This document shows, piece by piece, positions 1 through 9,824 of a stretch of 40,670 nt of DNA. The stretch covers positions 1 through 40,670 of the forward strand of contig JAWXCI010000058.1 in the NCBI GenBank assembly GCA_034408895.1, written 5' to 3'. The notes beneath the pieces were generated by a model. That model was not told where the DNA came from. It did not search any database and worked only from the letters and a program-made list of their open reading frames with translations. The stretch is from UBA4660 sp034408895 (GTDB taxonomy: Bacteria > Bacteroidota > Bacteroidia > Flavobacteriales_D > Sanyastnellaceae). Within the stretch, counting starts at the first letter, position 1. The number at the start of each line of letters is the position of its first letter. The position numbers and the translations under genes were made by a program.

Positions 1-53
1 AATAATAAGACAATCACCAGGATGATGAGCAGCTCTTTGATTCCAATACCCAT
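1..53 (-). CDS. tatA: TatA/TatB-family twin-arginine translocase subunit, N-terminal fragment
   Basis: Only the first 17 codons lie in the window; the rest runs off the left edge. The minus strand reads MGIGIKELLIILVIVLL. This matches the start of TatA/TatB proteins: a short N-terminus, a polar or acidic residue just before the membrane helix (E7 here), then a hydrophobic helix. The family forms the pore or receptor part of the Tat system, which exports folded proteins across the inner membrane. TatA and TatB cannot be told apart from this fragment. The gene is transcribed in the same direction as panC, about 100 bp downstream of it. Confidence 0.72.
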   Translation of the reverse strand, partial: MGIGIKELLIILVIVLL

Positions 54-153
54 TTGAAACAGAATTAAATTAGTGTGAAGGCGTCAAAGATAGGTTGGCC
101 TCCATACCGCTACACTAAATTTCTTTAATGAGGCCCGCTGGCCTTCGCCTGAT

Positions 154-993
154 TCACAAACGGATATTATCTATCAGCCGCACCTCGCCCACATAAGCGG
201 CAACAAGAGCTATTGGCTGCGTGGCATCACCCCAATCTTTTAAAGGCTTGAAAGAAGGAGCATCCACAATTTCGAAATATTCCAGCACTATCCCTTCCGC
301 CTTTTCAAATTCCCTTCTGGCAATAGCCGCTAATGCCACAGGCGAGTTCTCGTCTCTCCTTTCCTTTATTAAGAACAGAATGCGAGAGATGTTTGCGGCC
401 AACTGACGCTCATTCGAAGAAAGCCTTGTGTTTCTGGAACTCATGGCGAGTCCATCGGGTTCGCGAACTATGGGGCATGGAACAACATCCAAAGTAAGTT
501 TCTCCCGTTCCACCATTTTGCCGATGAGTGATAGTTGCTGAAAATCCTTCTCCCCGAAATAGGCCTTATCGGGCTGAATAATTTCAAACAGCCTTTTCAC
601 CACAGTGAGCACACCATTGAAATGCCCAGGGCGATAATTCCCTTCGAGCGTTGAAGACATTCGCCCGAAATCCCACGAGTCTTTTTTCAATTCCGGATAG
701 ATTTCTTTCACGGAAGGCACAAAAACAATGTGGCAACTATTTTCCTCAAGCATAGCCAAATCTTTTTCAAGCGTTCGCGGATATAGCACCAGGTCCGTGG
801 GATTGTTGAACTGTGTGGGATTCACAAAAATGGACACGACCGAAACACCACATTCGATTCCCGATCTTTCCAAAAGTGATAGGTGCCCACGATGCAGAGC
901 GCCCATAGTTGGAATGAATCCAACGGCCAGTCCCGCGCTTTTGCAACGATGAATTTCTGATTGTACCAGAGCTATAGTTTTTGCGACCAGCAA
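154..993 (-). CDS. panC: Pantothenate synthetase PanC
   Basis: Joins pantoate and beta-alanine using ATP, the last step of pantothenate (vitamin B5) synthesis, in the cytoplasm. The 279-residue length is normal for the family. Visible motifs are the nucleotidyl-transferase signature PTMGALHRGH (about residues 28-37, the HIGH-type motif), FVNPTQF, GEKDFQQ and the KMSKS-like REPDGLAMSSRN. The reading frame upstream has no ATG, so the start is a TTG at 993; CTG at 990 is the only near alternative. The gene is divergent from purL, with about 215 bp between them. It is followed on the same strand by tatA. No other pan gene is present in the window. Confidence 0.95.
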   Translation of the reverse strand: MLVAKTIALVQSEIHRCKSAGLAVGFIPTMGALHRGHLSLLERSGIECGVSVVSIFVNPTQFNNPTDLVLYPRTLEKDLAMLEENSCHIVFVPSVKEIYPELKKDSWDFGRMSSTLEGNYRPGHFNGVLTVVKRLFEIIQPDKAYFGEKDFQQLSLIGKMVEREKLTLDVVPCPIVREPDGLAMSSRNTRLSSNERQLAANISRILFLIKERRDENSPVALAAIARREFEKAEGIVLEYFEIVDAPSFKPLKDWGDATQPIALVAAYVGEVRLIDNIRL

Positions 994-1209
994 GGTGATT
1001 GTTATTAAATAGGAAACAATTAAAAGCGGCTAAAGCTATCAGAACTCATTAAAAAAAATTTCATCAAAATAACTTTCATCCTTTACCATTCAAACGGAAA
1101 TAGAGAATCGGCTATTGGATATTTTGGTGGAGTCCATTGCATTCCATGGAGCGCAATGTTGTGCCTGATGCACAAGATTACCTTGCACCCCGAAAATTTT
1201 CTATCATCC

Positions 1210-3444
1210 ATGCACAACACACTTGCAACCCTGGAACAAGCCCTCGACATGGGACTGCTTCCCGAGGAATTTGAAAAAATAAAAGAGATACTCGGGCGCA
1301 CACCCAACTTCACGGAGATGTGCGTTTACTCTGTGATGTGGAGCGAACACTGCTCTTACAAAAACTCTATCCGATGGCTGAAAACTTTACCTAAAGACGG
1401 GCCGCACATGCTGGTAAAAGCCGGTGAGGAAAACGCAGGAATTGTGGATATAGGCGATGGTTTGGGTGTAGCCTTTAAAATTGAATCGCACAACCACCCT
1501 TCAGCCATTGAACCTTATCAGGGTGCCGCAACCGGAGTAGGTGGAATTAACCGCGATATTTTCACCATGGGTGCGCGCCCTGTGGCCCAACTCAACTCAC
1601 TTCGGTTTGGAAAACCCGACAGCGCGAAAACAAAATGGCTGCTGGCAGGAGTGGTTAAAGGCATTGGTGATTATGGAAACGCATTCGGCATTCCCATTGT
1701 TGGAGGCGAAGTTTATTTCGATGAAAGTTATCAAGCCAATCCGCTGGTGAACGCCATGAGCGTGGGCCTGGTGGATGTGAAGAAAATTATTTCATCGAAA
1801 GCTACAGGCATTGGCAATCCCGTTTTTATTGTGGGCAGTGCCACTGGAAAGGACGGAATCAAGGGTGCCTCCTTCGCATCGAAAGACATTACCGCTGACA
1901 GTGCAAAGGATCTTCCATCGGTTCAGGTGGGCGACCCTTTCCAGGAAAAACTTTTGCTCGAAGCCACTATGGAACTGGCTGAAACCAATGCCATAGCAGG
2001 TATGCAAGACATGGGCGCGGCAGGCATCACTTGCAGCACCAGCGAAATGAGCGCAGGTGGTGGCGTAGGTATGGACATCCACCTCGATAAAGTGCCCAAG
2101 CGGCAGGAGAACATGCAGCCGTTTGAAATTCTGCTGAGCGAGTCGCAGGAACGAATGCTCATTGTAGTGAAGAAAGGAAAAGAAAAACTAGTGCTGAAAA
2201 TTTTTGATAAGTGGGATTTGCATGCCGTTGAGATTGGAGTGGTGACGGAAGGAAACACACTTCGGTATTTCATGAATGGTGAAGTGGTGGGCGAAATTCC
2301 TGCTGCCTCGCTTGTGCTTGGCGGGGGTGCACCGGTGTACGAACGTGAGTACAGCGAGCCCGCTTATTTCAAAGAGGCGAAAAAATTTGACATCACTAAA
2401 ATTCAGGAACCGAAAGACTATGTGGTAGTTGCCCGGCAATTGATGGCCAATCACAACATTGCATCAAAAAAATGGATTTTCGAACAATATGATTCCATGG
2501 TGGGAACCAAAACCATGACCACCAACAAGCCTTCCGATGCGGCCATAGTGAACATAAAAGGCACCGGCAAAGCGCTTGCACTCACGGTGGACTGCAATGC
2601 CCGTTACGTGCATAGCAATCCAGAAGTGGGAACTATGATTGCAGTGGCTGAAGCAGCGCGAAACATTGTGTGCAGCGGTGGCGAACCCAGTGCCATCACC
2701 AATTGCCTGAACTTCGGAAATCCATACCACCCGGAAGTGTATTGGCAGTTTGTAGGAGCGATAAAAGGGATGAGTGCGGCTTGCAAAAAATTCCAGACTC
2801 CCGTAACCGGTGGCAACGTTTCCTTCTACAACCAAACTGCGCATGAGGATGGAAGCACCATACCTGTTCTCCCCACACCCACCATCGGGATGCTGGGAGT
2901 GTTGAAAGATAAATCGCTCCACACCACACTTGACTTTAAATACAAAGGCGACCTTATTTACATGGTGGGCCAATCGCATGATGACATTGCATCAAGCGAA
3001 TACCTCACAACGGTGCATGGAATCAGAAACTCACCAGCACCACATTTCGATCTCGAACAGGAATTCCTCCTGCAGCAATGCATAAAAGGGCTTATCACGA
3101 ATAGCTATATCTCATCGGCACATGACGTGAGTGAAGGAGGAGTTTTCGTTGCACTTTGTGAAATGGGATTGCCCAATTCCCTTGGCTTCGACATTGTAAC
3201 CGATAGTGAAATACGGAAAGATGCTTTCCTTTTTGGTGAAGCTCAAAGCCGCGTGGTGGTAACAGTGGTAGAAGATTATGAAGAAGATTTTCTCGATTAT
3301 CTGGCTGAACAAAACATGACCGTAATGTTGCTGGGCCACGTAACCCGCGGAAGAATAGGCATTGATGAACAGAATTTCGGGTTCATTGAAGATTACAGGG
3401 TGTTGTATGATGGGGCTATTGCGGAAGAGATGGCGAATTCATGA
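1210..3444 (+). CDS. purL: Phosphoribosylformylglycinamidine synthase, small-type PurL subunit
   Basis: ATP-dependent conversion of FGAR to FGAM, step 4 of de novo purine synthesis. It works with PurQ (glutaminase) and PurS, which are not in the window. The 744-residue length fits the small PurL type rather than the roughly 1300-residue fused form. The two AIRS-like halves are recognisable from MWSEHCSYKNS, ESHNHPSAIEPYQGAATGVG, QDMGAAGITCSTSEMSAGGG and VTGGNVSFYNQT. I chose the ATG at 1210 because family members begin with a leader like TLEQALDMGL; ATGs at 1156 and 1168 would add 18 or 14 residues without family character. The upstream 994-1209 gap must hold both divergent promoters, but I see no convincing consensus there. 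Confidence 0.95.
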   Translation: MHNTLATLEQALDMGLLPEEFEKIKEILGRTPNFTEMCVYSVMWSEHCSYKNSIRWLKTLPKDGPHMLVKAGEENAGIVDIGDGLGVAFKIESHNHPSAIEPYQGAATGVGGINRDIFTMGARPVAQLNSLRFGKPDSAKTKWLLAGVVKGIGDYGNAFGIPIVGGEVYFDESYQANPLVNAMSVGLVDVKKIISSKATGIGNPVFIVGSATGKDGIKGASFASKDITADSAKDLPSVQVGDPFQEKLLLEATMELAETNAIAGMQDMGAAGITCSTSEMSAGGGVGMDIHLDKVPKRQENMQPFEILLSESQERMLIVVKKGKEKLVLKIFDKWDLHAVEIGVVTEGNTLRYFMNGEVVGEIPAASLVLGGGAPVYEREYSEPAYFKEAKKFDITKIQEPKDYVVVARQLMANHNIASKKWIFEQYDSMVGTKTMTTNKPSDAAIVNIKGTGKALALTVDCNARYVHSNPEVGTMIAVAEAARNIVCSGGEPSAITNCLNFGNPYHPEVYWQFVGAIKGMSAACKKFQTPVTGGNVSFYNQTAHEDGSTIPVLPTPTIGMLGVLKDKSLHTTLDFKYKGDLIYMVGQSHDDIASSEYLTTVHGIRNSPAPHFDLEQEFLLQQCIKGLITNSYISSAHDVSEGGVFVALCEMGLPNSLGFDIVTDSEIRKDAFLFGEAQSRVVVTVVEDYEEDFLDYLAEQNMTVMLLGHVTRGRIGIDEQNFGFIEDYRVLYDGAIAEEMANS

Positions 3445-3539
3445 GTGCTTGAAACAATTCACAATGTACCATTGAATTCTCAGTTCTCACGATAGTTCTT
3501 CTTCGTTCATATCAGGTACTATTGCGTTCTCATCCAAAC

Positions 3540-4358
3540 ATGCCCTTCCTTCAATTCGCAAAAACTAAAGATTTCCGCAAGCACCTGCTGCGCATCGTGC
3601 TGGTGAATCTAGTTATCGTCCTGCTTATCTGGCTTTACCTGCGCTGGTACACTGATCATGGCGAGTTCGTTTCTGTTCCGGATTTGAAAACAATGTCTCT
3701 TGAGGAGGCCGCCAAATCGCTTGAAGAACGCGATCTCAATTACATGATTGTGGATAGTCTCTACAATGAAGGTGAAAAAGGGGGCACTGTTTTTTCGCAA
3801 AGTCCCGAGCCGGAAAGCAAAGTGAAAGAAGGAAGAAAAATTTTTCTCAAAGTGTACAGCATGCTTCCTCCAATGGAAAAAATAAACATTGAGGAAGGAG
3901 AATATGGCGCAGTAGCGCTCATCAAGCTTAGGAACAAAGGCATGAAGGTGACAGCGAAAGAGGAGGACAACAACACATTTGTAGCAAGTGTAATCCGTGT
4001 GATGCACCAGGGCAGGCGGATAAAAGCTGGAGAGGAACTTCCGCGAGGGTCGGATGTAACCGTGTTTATCGGTCGGGCAACGCACAGCAAAGTGGTTGTT
4101 CCCAATCTTGTTGGTTTAGGACTCGACAGTCTGCAACTTCAACTTGAGTCAGCACACTTGCTATTGGGCAATATCATTTTCGATTTTCCCGAGTCACCTT
4201 CAGTTTCGGACTCATCACTTGCCCGCACATGCAGGCAAGATCCAGCACACGACCCAGAATTACCTGTAGCACCAGGCACTTTTGTAGACGTATATCTAAG
4301 CACCCAACCTTGTGTGGCTGATACCACAACTGTTAACAGCATAGCTGACCCGCAATAA
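3540..4358 (+). CDS. PASTA-domain membrane protein
   Basis: 272 residues: a cytoplasmic N-terminus, one transmembrane helix (about residues 17-36, rich in L, I and V) and an extracytoplasmic part of three PASTA repeats. The first begins EFVSVPDLKTMSLEEA, the second is more divergent, and the third begins KVVVPNLVGLGLDSLQ. PASTA domains bind peptidoglycan or muropeptides in other proteins. No kinase domain is attached, so this is not a PASTA kinase. The ATG at 3540 is preferred; an in-frame TTG at 3522 would add only six residues. It lies in a plus-strand group with a T9SS cargo gene and rluD. PASTA proteins next to RluD-type synthases are, as I recall, common in Bacteroidota. The cell-wall role is inferred from the domain. 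Confidence 0.85.
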   Translation: MPFLQFAKTKDFRKHLLRIVLVNLVIVLLIWLYLRWYTDHGEFVSVPDLKTMSLEEAAKSLEERDLNYMIVDSLYNEGEKGGTVFSQSPEPESKVKEGRKIFLKVYSMLPPMEKINIEEGEYGAVALIKLRNKGMKVTAKEEDNNTFVASVIRVMHQGRRIKAGEELPRGSDVTVFIGRATHSKVVVPNLVGLGLDSLQLQLESAHLLLGNIIFDFPESPSVSDSSLARTCRQDPAHDPELPVAPGTFVDVYLSTQPCVADTTTVNSIADPQ

Positions 4359-4470
4359 ATTTTATTGGCTAGAAAATAATCGGCAGATGGTTGCGTTCGC
4401 TGCCCGCGACATGGCGTAGTTAATTTCACGCCCGCCAAAACCAATGGCAACACATCAGACACAATTTTTC

Positions 4471-6342
4471 ATGAAGAATTTTCACTTTATCAGTCTTGTT
4501 TTCTTTTCGCTTTTCGCAAATTCATTTTTCGCCCAGGAAATGGAGAGGCCTCTATCCATGAATGTTGAACAGGCCATACGTTTCGAAAAGGAAAAATCAT
4601 TTTCTAATATAAATCGCGGTGGCGGTGGATCTATATCACTTCCCTTCTTCGATGATTTTTCGCGCTATTCATTGCCAACCATTGACCCGGAAATTCCTGT
4701 GGAATGGCAGCGATGGGAAGATGCAGATGTTTATATCAACGGAACGTTTCCGGTTTCACCACCCACCATTGGGGTGGCAACATTTGATGGCCTTGCCGGT
4801 AATGGTTATCCATATCAATTCAATCCACCCGATGCTTATGGCGCTGCCGACTCACTCACTTCACTTCCCATAAATCTTGGCGGACTGGGCGCTGAAGACA
4901 GTGTTCGGATAATGTTTTTTTATGAACCTGGTGGATTGGGCAACAGCCCCAATGCTGAAGATTCACTTGTGCTTGAATTTTATTCGCCCTTTGGTGCAGG
5001 CCAATGGATGCGCAAATGGAGCGCAGCAGGCAGTGCTGATATTGCATTTCAAAACATAATTATTCCCATCACTGAACCTGAATTTTTGCTGGATGGATTC
5101 AAGATCCGGTTCAGGAATTACGCTACACTAAGCTGCAATTGCGATCACTGGCACATTGATTTTGTTCTTATAGAATCCAATTTTTCATATACCGAATGCG
5201 TGGTAGATGAATTAGCAATGGAGTATCCCAACAACACATTACTGGACGAATACACCGCCATGCCGTGGACCCATTTTCTTACTGATCCTGCAAGTTTTAT
5301 GGCTGATAATTTTATCGCTTACGAGCGCAACCTGGGACCAACAGAAAATATAGTGACAGGTTACAGAATTGAATTGCATGATGAGGATGATGACCTTGTA
5401 TGGGATTTTCCGAATCAAGATATTAATCCTGCTAACAACTTCTGCTCAGAGATTCAGCGAACGGTTGAATTGGATGGATTTGTTTACGATGACAGTGTAA
5501 ATGACACAACTGCGGTGTTCGATGTAAGCGTTTATGCAATTACAACAGATGCAACACCACAAAATGACACTGCACGGTTTAAGCAAGTGTTCAATAATTA
5601 CTACGCTTATGACGATGGTTCTGTTGAACGCGCGTATTCTGTAAATGTGGCCGGTGGAAAAGTTGCCATGAAATTTTTTGCTGAAACGCCTGATACATTG
5701 CTAGGGGTTTTTATGCACTGGATTCCGTTTCAGAACGACAACTCGAACGAAACTTTTCTTCTGCGTATTTGGGCAAATAGTGGTGGTGAACCTGGTGACG
5801 AACTCATCGAAAATTTCACATTCCATAGTCCTAACTATTACCAGGATGGCTACAACATCTTTTCTTACTACGAATATGATGATCCGGTACCAATGAATGG
5901 AGCATTCTACGTGGGATGGGTTCAGGACAGTGATGTTCAGTTAAACATTGGCAACGACAAAAACACCAACCGCAACCCCACGAATTTGTTCTACCAATTG
6001 GGTGCCGGTGCTCAATGGGCACAGAGCACAGTTACAGGTTCTGTTATGATTCGACCAGTGTTTAAATCAGGGATGACCGGGGTTTGGAATAACGCAGAAG
6101 AGAGCGAAGATTTTGTGTTGAATGTTTTTCCGAATCCAGTCACTGACGTGCTCAATATTGCGCTTACTCAAAACAATTGTGTGGTTGAAGTCATGGATAT
6201 GAGCGGACGGCTGCTAATGAAACAAGCATTGAAACAAGGAGTCAACCGGCTTGATGTGACTACACTTGCACCATCGCTATACACCTTGCGCATCACAGAT
6301 AAAGCAGCCAATATCATAGTGAAAAAATTTATCCGTGAGTAA
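4471..6342 (+). CDS. Secreted protein with T9SS type A C-terminal sorting domain
   Basis: 623 residues with a signal peptide (MKNFHFISLVFFSLFANSFF, cleaved near AQ). The C-terminal roughly 75-residue sorting domain starts at NVFPNPVTDVLNI and ends with SLYTLRITDKAANIIVKKF. This is the standard Bacteroidota T9SS signal, so the protein should be exported through the periplasm and across the outer membrane. The middle is a large beta-rich region with jelly-roll-like stretches (PFFDDFSRYS near the N-terminus). I do not recognise an enzyme. The start at 4471 sits directly before the signal peptide; an upstream ATG at 4444 would add nine polar residues. The stop overlaps a possible GTG start (6335) of the following rluD frame. 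Confidence 0.85.
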   Translation: MKNFHFISLVFFSLFANSFFAQEMERPLSMNVEQAIRFEKEKSFSNINRGGGGSISLPFFDDFSRYSLPTIDPEIPVEWQRWEDADVYINGTFPVSPPTIGVATFDGLAGNGYPYQFNPPDAYGAADSLTSLPINLGGLGAEDSVRIMFFYEPGGLGNSPNAEDSLVLEFYSPFGAGQWMRKWSAAGSADIAFQNIIIPITEPEFLLDGFKIRFRNYATLSCNCDHWHIDFVLIESNFSYTECVVDELAMEYPNNTLLDEYTAMPWTHFLTDPASFMADNFIAYERNLGPTENIVTGYRIELHDEDDDLVWDFPNQDINPANNFCSEIQRTVELDGFVYDDSVNDTTAVFDVSVYAITTDATPQNDTARFKQVFNNYYAYDDGSVERAYSVNVAGGKVAMKFFAETPDTLLGVFMHWIPFQNDNSNETFLLRIWANSGGEPGDELIENFTFHSPNYYQDGYNIFSYYEYDDPVPMNGAFYVGWVQDSDVQLNIGNDKNTNRNPTNLFYQLGAGAQWAQSTVTGSVMIRPVFKSGMTGVWNNAEESEDFVLNVFPNPVTDVLNIALTQNNCVVEVMDMSGRLLMKQALKQGVNRLDVTTLAPSLYTLRITDKAANIIVKKFIRE

Positions 6343-6358
6343 TTTTTTGCAAAGCTCC

Positions 6359-7411
6359 ATGCCGTTGCGTGCGAAAAAATCATTTTCACCCGATGAACTC
6401 CCCGAGCCGGAAAATGATGATGAATTGTTCGAGCATCATCGCTTTGTTGCAGACCCTGGACAGGGTATGATGCGGATTGACAAATTTCTTGTTATCCGTC
6501 TCGAAAAAACTTCGCGCACAAGAATCCAGGATGCTCACGACAATGGTTTTGTACGGGTAAATGGAATTGCTGCAAAAAGCAATTACAAAGTGAAGCCGCT
6601 GGATGTAATCACCATCGAGTTGCCTTACCCCGTTCGCGAACTTGAACTCATTCCTGAAAACATCCCGCTGGATATTCTCTTTGAGGACCACCATGTGATT
6701 GTATTAATCAAACCAGCACAAATGGTAGTGCATCCTGCCTATGGCCACTACAGCGGAACATTGGTCAATGCTGTGCTGGGGCATATTGCCTTGCTCCCCA
6801 AAGGCAGTGATGATGCACGACCCGGTCTGGTGCATCGCCTCGATAAAAACACCACCGGTGTAATGGTGATAGCCAAAACAGATGAAGCACTCACGCATCT
6901 TTCCAAACAATTTTTTAACCGCACCACCGGACGCACTTATGAGGCTCTGGTATGGGGCGAGGTGGAGGGAGACGGAACCGTTACAGGTCATGTGGGCAGA
7001 AACCTGAAGGATCGCAAAGTGATGGATGTTTTTCCAGATGGATCGCAGGGGAAGCCCGCAACAACACATTACAAAGTACTTGAAAGATTTGGCTATGTAA
7101 CGCTGGTGGAATGCAAATTGGAAACAGGACGGACACACCAGATACGTGTTCACATGAAACACATTGGCCACACCTTGTTTAATGATGATGAATACGGTGG
7201 CGATAAAATCCTGAAGGGAACCACATTCTCGAAGTACAGACAATTCGTTGAAAATTGTTTTGCACTTTGCCCGCGACAGGCACTGCATGCTAAATCACTT
7301 TCCTTTGAACATCCCGTCACCGGGCAAATTCTCTATTTTCAAAGTGAGCTTCCCAACGACATGAAATCCGTGCTGGACAAGTGGAGACGGTACACAGAAA
7401 AAAAGTTTTAA
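6359..7411 (+). CDS. rluD: RluD/RluA-family 23S rRNA pseudouridine synthase
   Basis: Converts uridines in 23S rRNA to pseudouridine. An N-terminal S4 RNA-binding domain begins at MRIDKFLVIRLEKTSRTRIQ. It is followed by the catalytic core with RPGLVHRLDKNTTGVMVIAK, where the Asp at about residue 162 is the conserved nucleophile. The later TGRTHQIRVHMKHIGH motif is typical of RluA/RluD enzymes. Length is 350 residues from the ATG at 6359. An in-frame GTG at 6335 overlaps the end of the preceding gene and would add eight residues. Whether it is strictly RluD (positions 1911/1915/1917) or a paralogue cannot be decided from sequence alone. A structured element with a U-tract follows at 7495-7583. 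Confidence 0.92.
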   Translation: MPLRAKKSFSPDELPEPENDDELFEHHRFVADPGQGMMRIDKFLVIRLEKTSRTRIQDAHDNGFVRVNGIAAKSNYKVKPLDVITIELPYPVRELELIPENIPLDILFEDHHVIVLIKPAQMVVHPAYGHYSGTLVNAVLGHIALLPKGSDDARPGLVHRLDKNTTGVMVIAKTDEALTHLSKQFFNRTTGRTYEALVWGEVEGDGTVTGHVGRNLKDRKVMDVFPDGSQGKPATTHYKVLERFGYVTLVECKLETGRTHQIRVHMKHIGHTLFNDDEYGGDKILKGTTFSKYRQFVENCFALCPRQALHAKSLSFEHPVTGQILYFQSELPNDMKSVLDKWRRYTEKKF

Positions 7412-7494
7412 AAATTCTTCCGGGATTGAAAACTTTCTATATTCGCTCCATCTTCTCTGACATCATCGGGATTTACCGAACAAGATAAAAGTTA

Positions 7495-7583
7495 CCGCGG
7501 GGAGTTTATTTTTCGTGGCTCAGGAGTGATTCAAAGGGCTGTCGTTTTGGGAGAGAGGGCGGCAGTCGCCCCGCGGTTTTTTT
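7495..7583 (+). ncRNA. Candidate structured RNA / elaborate terminator downstream of rluD
   Basis: CCGCGGGG (7495-7502) pairs perfectly with CCCCGCGG (7569-7576), and a run of seven T follows (7577-7583). Inside the 66-nt span, GGCTGTCG (7537-7544) pairs over 8 bp with CGGCAGTC (7560-7567), including two G-U pairs, leaving a single base before the outer helix. An alternative hairpin, GGGCG (7557-7561) with CGCCC (7567-7571), is incompatible with both helices. The U-tract is only on the plus strand. It could be the rluD terminator, a separate small RNA, or a switchable element. I do not recognise an RNA family. The rest of the 7412-7663 gap shows nothing clear. Confidence 0.5.
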
Positions 7584-7663
7584 CTTACCTACATTTTACT
7601 TATTTGTTTTCTTGCTGAAATTTTGGACTGTCGAAAATTTCTGCCAGGCTTTAACGCTGATGA

Positions 7664-9610
7664 CTATTCTGTGCTACCCAATTGCTCTAAAGCATCCTGC
7701 CATTCATCCATCAGGGCATCCAATTGCTTTTTAAGGGTGTCATATTTCCCCAGCAATGCATCCGACTTTTCCTGATCACTGTAATCCAACTCCGCAAGTT
7801 CATCGTCCATGGCCGCAATGGCACTTTCTGCAGATGCAATTTCTTTTTCGCAACGTGTTACCGTGCTTTTCAGCTTGCGTTTTTTCTTTTCGATATCCTT
7901 TCGCTCGTCATAACTCAGTTCATCGGGTGTAGCGGTATTGTTCTTCCCCGGTTCATTCTGCTCTTTCTTTTTCCGGGCAATGGATTCGAACAATGAAATG
8001 GACTGAGCCTTTTTCTCCTTCAGGAATTCCAGGATGTCGCCTTGCCAAATTTTTATGCGGTCGGGTTTTATCTCGTACACGGTTTTAGTGAGGCCATGAA
8101 GGAAATCGCGGTCGTGAGACACCACCAGCATAGTGCCGTCAAATTTTTGCAATGCGGCTTTCAACACTTCCTTCGATGCGAGGTCAAGGTGGTTGGTAGG
8201 CTCATCGAGCACCAGGAAATTGTACGGAAAGAGCAGTAGTTTGCAGAATGCAAGCCGCGCTTTCTCTCCCCCGCTTAACACCCGTACTTTCTTGTCAATA
8301 TCATCTCCGCTGAATAAAAATGCTCCAAGTAAACCGCGCACATTCTTGCGCATTTCACCTGTGGCTTCGTCATCAATGGTTTCGAAAACGCTTTTGGTGC
8401 CATCCAATGTGTCGCTTTGGTTCTGCGCATAATAACCGACCGAAACATTGTGCCCCGGCACAAGAGTTCCTTCGTGAGGCTCCTTCGCCACAAGCATGCG
8501 CACAAGTGTGCTTTTGCCCACACCGTTTTTTCCCACCAATGCAATTTTTTCTCCGCGGTTCACCATCAGTTCCACATGAGAAAACAGGCGCAGCGCACCA
8601 TAAGCCTTTCCAAGTTTATGTCCGCTTGCAATCACTTTACCGGCAGGGGGCGATGGCGGAAAGCGGATGCTCACTTTTGTGGAATCCAAATCATCCACCT
8701 CAATTTTTTCCAGCCGGTCAAGTTTTTTAATCAAGGATTGCGCAAATGCAGCTTTGTCCTTTTTCGCCCTGAATTTGTCAATCAGTTTCTGGGTGTCCTC
8801 TATGTATCTCTTTTGGTTTTTCGCTGCCTGAATTTGCTTTTCGATTTCATCCATTCGCTGCACGAGATATTTTGAGTAGGAGAATTTGTAATCGTAAATC
8901 CTCCCTTTCGAAATTTCGATTGTGCGGTTGGTCACATTGTCGAGAAATGTGCGGTCATGCGAAATGAGTACCACTGCACCTGGATATTCCATCAAAAATT
9001 CTTCAAGCCATTGTATGCTTTCAATGTCGAGGTGGTTGGTAGGCTCGTCAAGCAACAGGAGATCGGGATTCTGCAACAGGATTTTACCCAGTTCAACACG
9101 CATTTTCCATCCCCCGCTAAACTCGCTCATCTTCCGCTTCATGTCTGATGATACAAAACCAAGTCCTTTAAGTACGCGTTCAATTTTTTCGTCCACGTTG
9201 CTCGAACCTACCAATTCCAAGCGATGGCTTACAGTTTCCAGTTCTTCTACATAAACTCCGTAAGCATCACTAGTGTAATCGCTGGTTTCAGTAATGGCGT
9301 GGGTAAGGAAATCGAGGCGTTCAGTAAGGGATTGAACTTCGGAAAATGCCGAAGCAGCTTCTTCATACACCGAATTGTTTTCGTGGTGCATCATTTCCTG
9401 TGGCAAATAGCCCATTGTGGTGCCTTTGGCCAATGCCACATTGCCTGCAGCCGATGATTGTTCGCCAATAATTGTTTTGAGAAGAGTGGATTTTCCTGCA
9501 CCGTTTTTTCCAACAAGCCCTATGCGATCGCGTGGGCCAATGAAAAAAGTTATGCCTGAGAACAACGCTCTTGCTCCGAAATAAATGCTGAGATTACTTA
9601 CCGTGACCAT
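7664..9610 (-). CDS. ABC-F family ATP-binding protein
   Basis: A soluble tandem-ATPase protein without membrane segments, 648 residues. ABC-F proteins act on the ribosome (translation factors or antibiotic protection) rather than in transport. The first nucleotide-binding domain has Walker A GKNGAGKST (34-42), signature FSGGWKMRVEL and Walker B LLLLDEPTNHLD. A charged linker with the ABC-F extension follows. The second domain has GKNGVGKST, LSGGEKARLAF and FLVLDEPTNHLD. The C-terminal roughly 90 residues are a charged coiled coil rich in K, E and D, as in Uup/YheS-like members. All catalytic motifs look intact. It is convergent with rluD and downstream of gldN, which has its own terminator. 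Confidence 0.93.
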   Translation of the reverse strand: MVTVSNLSIYFGARALFSGITFFIGPRDRIGLVGKNGAGKSTLLKTIIGEQSSAAGNVALAKGTTMGYLPQEMMHHENNSVYEEAASAFSEVQSLTERLDFLTHAITETSDYTSDAYGVYVEELETVSHRLELVGSSNVDEKIERVLKGLGFVSSDMKRKMSEFSGGWKMRVELGKILLQNPDLLLLDEPTNHLDIESIQWLEEFLMEYPGAVVLISHDRTFLDNVTNRTIEISKGRIYDYKFSYSKYLVQRMDEIEKQIQAAKNQKRYIEDTQKLIDKFRAKKDKAAFAQSLIKKLDRLEKIEVDDLDSTKVSIRFPPSPPAGKVIASGHKLGKAYGALRLFSHVELMVNRGEKIALVGKNGVGKSTLVRMLVAKEPHEGTLVPGHNVSVGYYAQNQSDTLDGTKSVFETIDDEATGEMRKNVRGLLGAFLFSGDDIDKKVRVLSGGEKARLAFCKLLLFPYNFLVLDEPTNHLDLASKEVLKAALQKFDGTMLVVSHDRDFLHGLTKTVYEIKPDRIKIWQGDILEFLKEKKAQSISLFESIARKKKEQNEPGKNNTATPDELSYDERKDIEKKKRKLKSTVTRCEKEIASAESAIAAMDDELAELDYSDQEKSDALLGKYDTLKKQLDALMDEWQDALEQLGSTE

Positions 9611-9764
9611 TGATAAAAGGCGGCAAAAATAGAGGGGTGTGATGGATAGCAGGAATCTGTTTCGGCACTCATTGTCAATAGAGCAATCCGCATTCCCTGT
9701 TTCGGTAAGTGACCTGCAAGTTCCACTCTGTGAAGTACCAGGAAATCTGCGATTGGTTGTGATG

Positions 9765-9799
9765 AAAAAAAAGCCCCTCCGTAGTTTTCACGGAAGGGC
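9765..9799 (-). terminator. Rho-independent terminator of the gld cluster
   Basis: On the minus strand a GC-rich hairpin (arms 9792-9799 and 9773-9780, GCCCTTCC / GGAGGGGC, with one imperfect pair, flanked by GTGA...) is followed by eight T (9772-9765). It lies 26 bp past the gldN stop codon and ends the porP-gldKLMN transcript before the ABC-F gene. Confidence 0.85.
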
Positions 9800-9824
9800 G
9801 AATAAATTTTGTTTGCAAAAAATC

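Noticed and set aside
2464..2979. A 171-codon minus-strand frame inside purL
   Set aside because: It lies entirely within a strongly conserved gene and has no protein-like features of its own.
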